Shown: piece by piece, positions 16,481 to 23,419 of the stretch
How the letters are laid out: each line of letters opens with the position of its first letter
How positions within the stretch are numbered: the stretch's first letter is position 1
Origin: Anaerolineae bacterium
GTDB taxonomy: Bacteria > Chloroflexota > Anaerolineae > 4572-78 > J111
Assembly (NCBI GenBank): GCA_016926805.1
Contig: JAFGNV010000125.1
Location: forward strand, 1 to 51,377
DNA: 51,377 nucleotides
Direction: 5' to 3'
Notes under the pieces: model-generated
Database searches by the model: none
Told to the model about the DNA's origin: nothing
Seen by the model: the letters and a program-made list of their open reading frames with translations, nothing else
Made by a program: the position numbers and the translations under genes

Positions 16481-17359
16481 TTACCCCACCAATTCCCAAT
16501 CCACCATACTTCTCATCCCACTCCGGCGGAAGTGATAATACCGGATATAGCGCATCATCTGCTCATCCTGACCCAGAAACACATCGGTGGCCAGAATGAC
16601 CTGCCTGGCTTGAGCGGCATTGGCCCTGGGCGCATTGACTCCCTCAACAATAACGGCAGATAAAAAAGCCTGGTGGAGCGCCGTAGGATGTGGCAATTCC
16701 GAGGCGATACTACTGACATCAAGGGTCATATTGACCCCGAGTTCGGTTCGGACCAGGCGAATGGTCTCCAGGGTGACCAGGGCCGCCTGAGAATTGCTTT
16801 CCACTGGCGAAATCAGGCAGTCGATCAGAATATTTTCACGGGCAATACCCACGGTCTCGGCTCGCTCAACGATATTGCTGGCAATCTCCAATCGCCGGTA
16901 TGGATCGTGCGAAATACCGTCCTCGTCCAGACACAAACCGATGAAAGCCGCGCCATATTCCGCCACCAGGGGCAATATCCGGTTCAGGCGATGTTCCGCC
17001 CCGCTGACGGCATTAACCAACGGTTTACCCTGGTAAACTTTTAGGGCAGCCACCAACGCATCGGGGCTGGCAGTGTTGATACTGAGGGGAACTTCCACAA
17101 CTTGCTGGACGGTTTCTACTATGCGCGGCAATAAATCAACCTGTTCCAAAGCTGAGAGGTCCAGATCCACATCAACCACTTCCGCCCCGGCCGCAACCTG
17201 GGCCAGCACTTCGTTTTTGGCAATTTCAACATGCCCTGCGCCGGTCCCGTCTACGGGTCGTTTTCGCCGGGCAGGGCTGACTCGCTTGCCGATGAGAACC
17301 GTCGGCTTATGAGGGGCAATACAGACGATGCTTTTTGTTCCGCTGAGAATCGTCTCCAT
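16481..17359 (-). CDS. Pterin-binding (DHPS-like) methyltransferase, MtrH/MtgA/AcsE type
   Basis: TIM-barrel protein of 292 residues in the pterin-binding superfamily that includes dihydropteroate synthase and methyltetrahydrofolate:corrinoid methyltransferases. Visible barrel features are VAAGAEVVDVDLDL (strand with acidic pterin ligands), VPLSINTASPDAL, PLVNAVSGAEHR, ENILIDCLISPV and VNMTLDVSSIASELP. This pattern is closer to corrinoid methyltransferases than to true FolP. ATG 17359 is used; a TTG at 17413 would extend it. It is the last gene of a six-gene operon with two URO-D-like proteins and an ABC importer, so a role in moving a methyl group to tetrahydrofolate is likely but not proven. 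Confidence 0.75.
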   Translation of the reverse strand: METILSGTKSIVCIAPHKPTVLIGKRVSPARRKRPVDGTGAGHVEIAKNEVLAQVAAGAEVVDVDLDLSALEQVDLLPRIVETVQQVVEVPLSINTASPDALVAALKVYQGKPLVNAVSGAEHRLNRILPLVAEYGAAFIGLCLDEDGISHDPYRRLEIASNIVERAETVGIARENILIDCLISPVESNSQAALVTLETIRLVRTELGVNMTLDVSSIASELPHPTALHQAFLSAVIVEGVNAPRANAAQARQVILATDVFLGQDEQMMRYIRYYHFRRSGMRSMVDWELVG

Positions 17360-17431
17360 CTTCCTGCCTGCCGGGCTGGCAGTGAGTAAGAGTCCTAAGG
17401 CCCTATCTACCAACCCAAAAATTCACGCCAA

Positions 17432-18529
17432 TCAGCGCCACTTCTCCAAACGTTTCAAAATGGCCAGTTCCTCTGCCTCGTTTTCGGTGGCAACCCACAA
17501 GAATATCCCTTCTGGCTCCATTTGCTCGATAAATGGTTCTAACTCGTCTTTCTGCAGATCCACAATGATGGGTCTTTTGGCCTGCAATTCTTTTAAAAGG
17601 GATATCCATTGCAAAATAGGCTGGTCTGCTCCTACCCCTTGCACCCACTGGATGGCATGCACCTCGGGTACGGCCAAAATAGCCTCGCGATGTTTGGCCA
17701 CGCCTTTACCGTCTATGTGAAAGATATTGTGCGTCATCGGTTTGACTTCTCGCTGCAAAACCGGCAGGCAAAACTCGTTAAAGAAATCAGGCGAAATCAA
17801 GGCGGAAAAATCACAACTGGGAATGTGCATCTTGCCAAAGGAGGGGATGCCCATCCAACTGGCCGATAATTGCCGACGGGCTTTGAGCATCCCGTCAAAG
17901 TAGTCAAAGATCTGCTCAAAATCTTTTATCGCGATCTCGATCATGATTTTGACTTTATCGGGGTTCTCAAACATATCCAGGCAGAGTTGTAGCGGATCGC
18001 GCCAGGCCGCCACACAGTCCACGCCGGGATGCAGGTCGGTATAGCCAACCATAAATTTGCCCTCGCCTTGCTCCAGGGCGCAACGGGTCAGCTCTTCGAG
18101 TTTGCTAAAGTATTCATTCTGCAAATCCAGTTTCAGTTTGCCGATGTCGTCCCAGTCACAAACCAATGGCTTTGACCACGAAGTGACCTCGCCATATTCC
18201 AACTCGGCACCATAGAAGGCTGCGTAAACCTCGGGGCCAAGGTTGGGCCAGAACACAGGAAAGGTTTCGCCATGAAACCGCTTGCCCGCAATGGACTTAA
18301 GATACGTTTCTACCTGAAACTCGGCGTCAAACCATCGATCTTTTATATTGGCGGAAGGGTAGGCCACATTGGCCTGTTCCACAAAAGCATTGTGGGCCAT
18401 AAAACGAACCGGCGGGCGGTCGATGATTTCTTTTTCGTACCAGGCGTAAACCCGCTTCATAGCCATCTCAAAGTCGGGCATACCCTCAAGTTCTAAGTTC
18501 CACCAAGCGGTCACCGGCGCTGCCATCAT
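17432..18529 (-). CDS. Uroporphyrinogen decarboxylase-like protein (methyltransferase MtaA/CmuA superfamily), divergent
   Basis: The 365-residue protein has the URO-D barrel pattern in a diverged form: an N-terminal FEMAMKRVYAWYEKE region, PNLGPEVYAAFYGAE, a long middle, FMVGYTDLHPGVDC, LISPDFFNEFCLPVL and FHIDGKGVAKHREAIL. The last motif replaces the zinc-binding His-x-Cys of MtaA/MtbA, so zinc thiolate chemistry is doubtful. It is not a haem synthesis enzyme: the N-terminal Arg motif of HemE is absent. The start lies directly after the stop of the upstream URO-D-like gene, so they are coupled. A second ATG follows at once. Function is unknown; the operon suggests corrinoid-linked methyl transfer. 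Confidence 0.8.
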   Translation of the reverse strand: MMAAPVTAWWNLELEGMPDFEMAMKRVYAWYEKEIIDRPPVRFMAHNAFVEQANVAYPSANIKDRWFDAEFQVETYLKSIAGKRFHGETFPVFWPNLGPEVYAAFYGAELEYGEVTSWSKPLVCDWDDIGKLKLDLQNEYFSKLEELTRCALEQGEGKFMVGYTDLHPGVDCVAAWRDPLQLCLDMFENPDKVKIMIEIAIKDFEQIFDYFDGMLKARRQLSASWMGIPSFGKMHIPSCDFSALISPDFFNEFCLPVLQREVKPMTHNIFHIDGKGVAKHREAILAVPEVHAIQWVQGVGADQPILQWISLLKELQAKRPIIVDLQKDELEPFIEQMEPEGIFLWVATENEAEELAILKRLEKWR

Positions 18530-19639
18530 TCACCTTAAATTACGATATAAAGTTTCCCTAATAGTATTGGCCATAGCCCAGAAATTCTCTAACGGGGTAT
18601 CAAGTTGAACGTGATGAGTCGGTCCCAAAATCAGGCCACCGCCCTTGCCCAAGGTCTTCAAACGATGAATAACTTCAGCCTTCACTTCAGCCGGAGTACC
18701 AAACGGAAGAGTATACTGCTCATCAATGGACCCCCAAAACGATAACTTGCGACCAAAGTGTTTTTTCACCAAAACGGGATCCATTGAGGCCGGTTGAATG
18801 GGGTTGAGCACGTCCAGGCCAATTTCAATCAGATCAGGGACGATGGGCAAGATGTTCCCGTCGGAGTGATAAGCCACCTTTAGTTCCGGGTTAATTTCCT
18901 TCAAGGCGGCGATAAACGTTGCCAGGCGCGGCTTCAAGAATCGCCGCCACGTATCCGGCGAGATGAGCATCCGGTTCTGCGCCCCCACGTCATCGCCCAA
19001 CCAGATCATATCCACGCCCAACTCAACCAATCTTTGGGCGGCAGCCAGGTGGTAATGGAACGGAAGGTCAAACAGCCGGTCAACCAGATCGGGATTGAGG
19101 GCAAGATCCATCAAGGTTTGATCATACCCCCGCAACGCCCAGGCCGTTTCAAAAATGGTGGTTACCGTAACCCCCACAATCCAATACTCGCCCTGGTATT
19201 CTTGGATGACCCGCTCTGCTTCCGCATATAACTCCGGGCGGGTAGGGTCGGGTGGCTGGTAGGAGTCGAGCGCCCGGTCGTCGGCCAGAGGATGGCCGAT
19301 CATCTCGGTATAATTACCTGCGCCGAATTTGGTTTGATAGGGTCTGTTCTGCCAGGTGACGCCCCACTCATCGGTGTAAGTGACGCCATCCGCGCTATAG
19401 GTTTCGGTGGCGTAGTAGGAATTGGCCCACCCCACCGAGGTCAACAGCATGTCCTCCCCAAGCGCGCGTTCAATCACGTAGGTATTCCCACCGCCGTGAG
19501 GGTTATGAAAATCCTCGTCTTGCAAGCCCATATCGAACTTGAGCCGGGTGGCAAATTCAGGAGTAAAACTGATTTGCATCGGGCAACGATCGGGTTCTTC
19601 GTGATTAAGAGCCATCAGGACACGCTCACGATGCTTCAT
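18530..19639 (-). CDS. Uroporphyrinogen decarboxylase-like protein (methyltransferase superfamily)
   Basis: The 369-residue protein opens with MKHRERVLMALNHEEPDRCP, the usual beginning of URO-D-superfamily proteins of the corrinoid methyltransferase kind. Later features are DMIWLGDDVGAQNRMLISP, KVAYHSDGNILPIVPDLIEIG and KLSFWGSIDEQYTLPFGTPAEV, then a C-terminal GGGLILGPTHHVQLDTP strand. The YHSDGN motif replaces the HxCG zinc site of MtaA. AAGGAG precedes the ATG. Together with the adjacent paralogue it may form a heteromer or act on successive steps. The reaction cannot be assigned from sequence. Confidence 0.85.
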   Translation of the reverse strand: MKHRERVLMALNHEEPDRCPMQISFTPEFATRLKFDMGLQDEDFHNPHGGGNTYVIERALGEDMLLTSVGWANSYYATETYSADGVTYTDEWGVTWQNRPYQTKFGAGNYTEMIGHPLADDRALDSYQPPDPTRPELYAEAERVIQEYQGEYWIVGVTVTTIFETAWALRGYDQTLMDLALNPDLVDRLFDLPFHYHLAAAQRLVELGVDMIWLGDDVGAQNRMLISPDTWRRFLKPRLATFIAALKEINPELKVAYHSDGNILPIVPDLIEIGLDVLNPIQPASMDPVLVKKHFGRKLSFWGSIDEQYTLPFGTPAEVKAEVIHRLKTLGKGGGLILGPTHHVQLDTPLENFWAMANTIRETLYRNLR

Positions 19640-19711
19640 GGTGACTCCTTGGTCTAAAGTTATTCGGCTTCTCGACGCGGCTTTACCAATGGTGGATAAA
19701 AATGGGGATGA

Positions 19712-20731
19712 CTACCCCAACCGGCGACGCAGAATGGCGTGCATCGAGACCGAAAGGATGATGATGAGACCATAAATGAGCTGAGTCCAGAAGCCGGTCA
19801 ACCCAATCGCCACAATCGCGGCTTCAATCGCGCCAATGATAAAACTGCCGATAAAGGTACCCAAAATTGTACCAACACCACCAAATACCGAGGTTCCCCC
19901 CAGGAAGACTGCGGCCAGGGTGCGCAGCAAGTAACCGTCACCCAAAGATGGCCAGAAAAAGGACACATGCAAACTGGCCAGAATCCCGGCAAAGGCAGAG
20001 GCCAGACCGACCAGGGCAAACATCAGTATCCGGGTGCGAGCGGTATTGATACCCATCAACTCGGCCGTTTGTTTGTTATCGCCGATCACGTAAATGTTGG
20101 CCCCGAATCTGTGGCGATTTAACAACACCCAGGTAGCAATGGCAATCAACACCAGCCAGACCATTTGCATGGGGACGCCGGCAACTTTTCCAACTAAAAG
20201 GTTGTAAAAAAAGGTGCCGCGGGTTTCAACCAACGTATTGCCTTTGCCCCCCAATAGCACCAGCACCGCGCCACGCCAGAAAAACTGGGTGCCAATCGTC
20301 ACCACCAGGGAGGGAATGCCAATGCCAACCACAATAATACCGTTCAACAAACCGGCCAAAAAGCCGGTAACCAAGCCCGCCCCCAAAGACAAAAAGACAC
20401 TGCCGGTAGCGTTAAAAACCAGAACAAAGGCGACCATCCCAATTGCCATGAGCGAGGGGAAGGATAGGTCCATTTCGCCCGCGATAATGAGCATGGTCAG
20501 CGGCAGGGCGACAATGGCAAAGAAGGGAATAGTTGACATAAAGGCCTGATAGATTTGGGGAGACAGAAATGTTCTTGGAGCAAAGATGATGAAGAAAACC
20601 CACATCAACCCAAAAACCGTCAGAATCCCGATCTGGGGGCCATACATGCGCAGGAATTTAGCCAGATTGAATCTTTCTCGGGGTTGTTGCAAGCTCTGTT
20701 CAGTTACGATATTTTCAGTACTAGAATTCAT
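19712..20731 (-). CDS. ABC transporter permease, RbsC/sugar (CUT2) type
   Basis: Membrane permease of the ribose/autoinducer-2 class (branched-chain permease fold). The 339 residues show about ten hydrophobic segments; the N-terminal cytoplasmic arm carries EQSLQQPRERFNLAKFLR, and the family pattern AGEMDLSFPSLMAIG, GLLNGIIVVGIGIPSLVVTIGT (split), GANIYVIGDNKQTAELMGIN and LGGTSVFGGVGTILGTFIG is clear. It starts 13 bases after the ATPase stop. It probably works as a homodimer with the ATPase encoded upstream and delivers its substrate to the URO-D-like enzymes encoded downstream. Confidence 0.93.
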   Translation of the reverse strand: MNSSTENIVTEQSLQQPRERFNLAKFLRMYGPQIGILTVFGLMWVFFIIFAPRTFLSPQIYQAFMSTIPFFAIVALPLTMLIIAGEMDLSFPSLMAIGMVAFVLVFNATGSVFLSLGAGLVTGFLAGLLNGIIVVGIGIPSLVVTIGTQFFWRGAVLVLLGGKGNTLVETRGTFFYNLLVGKVAGVPMQMVWLVLIAIATWVLLNRHRFGANIYVIGDNKQTAELMGINTARTRILMFALVGLASAFAGILASLHVSFFWPSLGDGYLLRTLAAVFLGGTSVFGGVGTILGTFIGSFIIGAIEAAIVAIGLTGFWTQLIYGLIIILSVSMHAILRRRLG

Positions 20732-20744
20732 TTTTTAGGGTCCT

Positions 20745-21524
20745 CTATTCAATACTACCCGTTTCGGCTACCCGATACATCTTTTCCATCAAATCTTCCA
20801 GGGTAATATCGGCGGTCATAAATTCGCCCGCCACCTGGCCACGATCCAGGACCACCACCCGATCGGCTACGGAATAGACGTGAAAAATATTGTGGTCAAT
20901 AAAAACAGCCGATTTACCGGCTTCTTTGATACCGCGAACAAAATTGAGTAATTTACGCGTTTCCTTCAACGACAAGCCCATGGTCGGCTCGTCGAGGACA
21001 ATGATTTCTGCATCAAAATATAAAGCCCTGACAATGGCCACGCCCTGCTTTTCACCGCCAGAAAAGGTTTTGATGGCGGAGTCCGGACTCACGGCTGTGG
21101 AGGTAAACCCCATCGACTCAAGCATCAACTGGTTGGTTTCTTCTTTCATCCCTCTGACATCAAGAAACCCCAAGTTGTTGCTTAATTCGCGGCCAACAAA
21201 GATATTTCGCCACAGGGTTTGCTGTTCAGCCAAAGCCCGCTCCTGGTACACCGTTTCTACCCCCAGTTCTCGGGCTTTTGGCACCGTTAAATGCTCAACT
21301 TTTTGGCCGTTGAAAAAAATCTCGCCTTCATCGGGGTGGTAATAACCGGTGATGATCTTTATCAGAGTCGACTTGCCCGCTCCATTGTCACCCAACAGGC
21401 CAACTACCTCGTTGCGACCCAAATAAAAATTGACATGTTGTAGCGATTTGACTTCGCCAAAGAATTTTGAGATGTTTTTTAGTTCAAGCCTGTGATCGGC
21501 ATCCATATAACTTACTCCAGTCAA
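20745..21524 (-). CDS. ABC transporter ATP-binding protein, sugar (CUT2) type, single domain
   Basis: The 259-residue ATPase has Walker A GDNGAGKST, signature FSGGEKQGVAIVRAL, Walker B IIVLDEPTMGLS and an H-loop FIDHNIFHVYSVADR. RbsA-type ATPases are usually fused dimers of about 500 residues; this one has a single nucleotide-binding domain, so two copies must pair. GGAG precedes the ATG. It lies between the binding-protein gene (after a 246-base gap holding hairpins) and the permease. Confidence 0.94.
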   Translation of the reverse strand: MTGVSYMDADHRLELKNISKFFGEVKSLQHVNFYLGRNEVVGLLGDNGAGKSTLIKIITGYYHPDEGEIFFNGQKVEHLTVPKARELGVETVYQERALAEQQTLWRNIFVGRELSNNLGFLDVRGMKEETNQLMLESMGFTSTAVSPDSAIKTFSGGEKQGVAIVRALYFDAEIIVLDEPTMGLSLKETRKLLNFVRGIKEAGKSAVFIDHNIFHVYSVADRVVVLDRGQVAGEFMTADITLEDLMEKMYRVAETGSIE

Positions 21525-21556
21525 AAGTTAGGATAAAAGTAAGTACCAAACTGCTA

Positions 21557-21622
21557 AGGAAAACGCCGCAGGCCGGGGGGCTTGGGGGGTAGTTCCCCCC
21601 AACTTGCTCCCCCGTTTTCCTT
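21557..21622. repeat. G/C-run inverted repeat in the binding-protein/ATPase gap
   Basis: AAGGAAAACG at the left pairs with CGTTTTCCTT at the right, and inside a run of G faces a run of C (GGGGGG...CCCCCC) twice. The block could form a long hairpin downstream of the binding-protein gene. It looks like a dispersed palindromic repeat. Confidence 0.55.
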
Positions 21623-21687
21623 GCTGAAAGAACGATGCAACGCATCGCGGAATGCTGATTTGTAACTTCTCAATAATCTAGTAGAAA

Positions 21688-21718
21688 GGACTGGCCGTCC
21701 TCAGAAGACGGCCAGTCC
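21688..21718 (-). terminator. Stem-loop after the binding-protein gene, probable partial terminator or mRNA stabiliser
   Basis: GGACTGGCCGTC and GACGGCCAGTCC form a 12-bp perfect stem with a 7-base loop, followed on the minus strand by TTTCTACT. It lies 53 bases after the stop of the binding-protein gene and before the ATPase gene. Such hairpins often keep binding-protein mRNA more abundant than the rest of an ABC operon. Confidence 0.6.
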
Positions 21719-21770
21719 GGAGAGCTATCCGCCCAATTGAGAGGATACGCAGATCTTAAAATAGGGCAAA

Positions 21771-22934
21771 TTAGCGAATTTGCTGGTCGACCAGGTCGGC
21801 CAGTAGTTCCACGTTATCGGCATGGGCAAAGCCAGCCCCGGTGTCGATATGCAGGCCGGTGAAGGCATAGTTGTGGGTCAGGCAGATCTGCAGGATAGGC
21901 AGATAGCCTTGCAGCCATTGTTGTTGGTCGATGACCAAGTCGGTCCAGCCGCCGCGAATGGCTTCAACCGTGGCGGAGGAGAGATCGAACCCGGCGGTAT
22001 AGATGTCATCCGGCCCCAGTCCAGCAGTGGTCAAAAAGGACTCGAGCGTGCCGGTCAGGTTGCCATGATCAGTCACAACCAACTTGACATCCGGGTTAGC
22101 CGACACATAGCCCACAAACGTGGCGGTGCCGGCGGAGGCGTCGGCGTTGGTAGCGTCGTCAATTTCCAGGTAGTCCACCGTCAGCCCGGCTTCTTCCAGG
22201 GCATCAATGACACCCTTGGTGCGCTCGCCCCGACCAGCCTGGGCCAACAGGCCCCAAACCATCGCCCGGTCACCTGCTTGGAGACCAAAACGACTGACAG
22301 CTTCAGCGCCAAGAGCATACCCCGCACTATACAGTTCGGCCCCAACATAGCCAAAGCCACTGGAGCTATATTTTGCTTCCAACTTGGACAGGGTGGTGTT
22401 TTGGCTGGTCACAATAATGCCCTGCGCCCGCGCGTCATCAACCACGGCCTGGAACGCATCGTCCCCGGGGTGACCCATAATGGCGATACCGTCCGGCTTG
22501 GTGGCCGCGGCTTCGGCAAACTGGGTTACCATTTTCTCCGGATTCCAGTCCGACCATACATATTCCACATCGGCGCCGAGGTCGGCGGCGGCGGCAAGCG
22601 CGCCATTATAAACCACTGTTTCAAAGGGGCCACCCGGAGATCCGCCGGGAAAGAAGACGATCTTGGTATTGCCGCACCATTTGCCTTCAGCCTGCGCACG
22701 CGGCGCTTCCTTGGCCGCGGCTTCCTCTGCCGGTTTCTCGGTGGGTTCCGCCTTTGGCGCGGCTTCCTCTACCGGCGCAGCTTCTTCCGCTGGTGCGGCT
22801 TCCTCTACCGGCGCAGCTTCTTCTATCGGCGCGGCTTCCTCTGGTGCAGGCGCAGCCGGAGTTTGAGCACAAGCCGCAACCAGCAACAATACTGCAATCA
22901 GGCTAAGAATTAACACTAATTTTCTGCGATTCAT
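21771..22934 (-). CDS. Sugar-type ABC substrate-binding lipoprotein
   Basis: Extracytoplasmic binding protein of the RbsB/periplasmic-binding-protein type 1 fold, 387 residues. The N-terminal signal ends in a lipobox LLLVAAC, so Cys22 is the lipidated residue. Next comes a low-complexity linker (about residues 26-85) with repeated EEAAP units, then the ligand domain starting near KIVFFPGGSPGGPF. Typical elements are KPDGIAIMGHPGDDAFQAVV, ARAQGIIVTSQNTTL and PDVKLVVTDHGNLTGT. AAGGAG lies nine bases before the ATG. It is the first gene of the six-gene operon and would set the substrate of the import system, which is not identifiable from sequence. Confidence 0.93.
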   Translation of the reverse strand: MNRRKLVLILSLIAVLLLVAACAQTPAAPAPEEAAPIEEAAPVEEAAPAEEAAPVEEAAPKAEPTEKPAEEAAAKEAPRAQAEGKWCGNTKIVFFPGGSPGGPFETVVYNGALAAAADLGADVEYVWSDWNPEKMVTQFAEAAATKPDGIAIMGHPGDDAFQAVVDDARAQGIIVTSQNTTLSKLEAKYSSSGFGYVGAELYSAGYALGAEAVSRFGLQAGDRAMVWGLLAQAGRGERTKGVIDALEEAGLTVDYLEIDDATNADASAGTATFVGYVSANPDVKLVVTDHGNLTGTLESFLTTAGLGPDDIYTAGFDLSSATVEAIRGGWTDLVIDQQQWLQGYLPILQICLTHNYAFTGLHIDTGAGFAHADNVELLADLVDQQIR

Positions 22935-23419
22935 TTTTTTCTCCTTCTCTCAATAACTACAATCGTCAATTTATTGAACCAACACTTTTTTTTACCCTAG
23001 TTGCTAAACACGATCCTGTATCAGCCAAACAGTACGCACCACCCCCTTTCAAAAACTAATTCGAGACGATGTGACCAGCGCCAAATCGACGGTTCAATGA
23101 AAGTGGTTTGAGGGGGTTGGCCAGGGGAAATCTGCCAGAGATACGGGGTGGAGAGGGAATTCTGGCCCGGTAATCCAACCAGGTAAGCAGCACTATATTA
23201 GCGGTACCCATCAATTGGGTAAAGAGGCCCTCATGCGGCATAGCACATCGCCCACGATCTTGTGAGTCACAAGTTAATTGCAATTCTATCACAAAACAAA
23301 CCTGGCTATGATTGTAATAAAAAAAAGACATTAGCGCATGCAAAATAGTATCAGGCCCTTATACAAAAGAACGATAAATACAGCAGGGCTCTGTTAACAA
23401 ACGATGGCATGACCGGCTT
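22935..23419. other. Non-coding gap upstream of the ABC/URO-D operon
   Basis: This 485-base gap lies between the regulator gene stop and the binding-protein start, both on the minus strand. I see no credible gene: the 95-codon frame at 23056-23343 has no family-like sequence or binding site. The stretch should hold the operon promoter; no single -10/-35 pair stands out. It does contain the palindrome at 23259-23273. Confidence 0.5.
23259..23273. promoter_or_regulatory. Operator-like palindrome upstream of the ABC/URO-D operon
   Basis: CTTGTGA-G-TCACAAG is a perfect 7+1+7 palindrome in the gap between the hybrid regulator and the binding-protein gene, about 325 bases upstream of the latter. 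It could be a binding site for a dimeric regulator. It resembles the CRP half site TGTGA but with the wrong spacing. Confidence 0.4.

Noticed and set aside
16481..17359. Dihydropteroate synthase folP
   Set aside because: The barrel pattern is nearer to corrinoid/methyltetrahydrofolate methyltransferases, and no folate genes are adjacent.
17432..19639. Haem biosynthesis hemE genes
   Set aside because: Both lack the N-terminal Arg-rich substrate motif of HemE, and their operon is a sugar-type transport operon with no haem genes.
21822..22913. Long plus-strand frame of 363 codons opposite the binding-protein gene
   Set aside because: It is the complement of a clear lipoprotein gene and its arginine/glycine-rich content follows from the EEAAP-coding repeats.
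23056..23343. 95-codon minus-strand frame in the gap before the binding-protein gene
   Set aside because: No ribosome binding site, no recognisable composition of a real protein, and the region more likely contains regulatory DNA.
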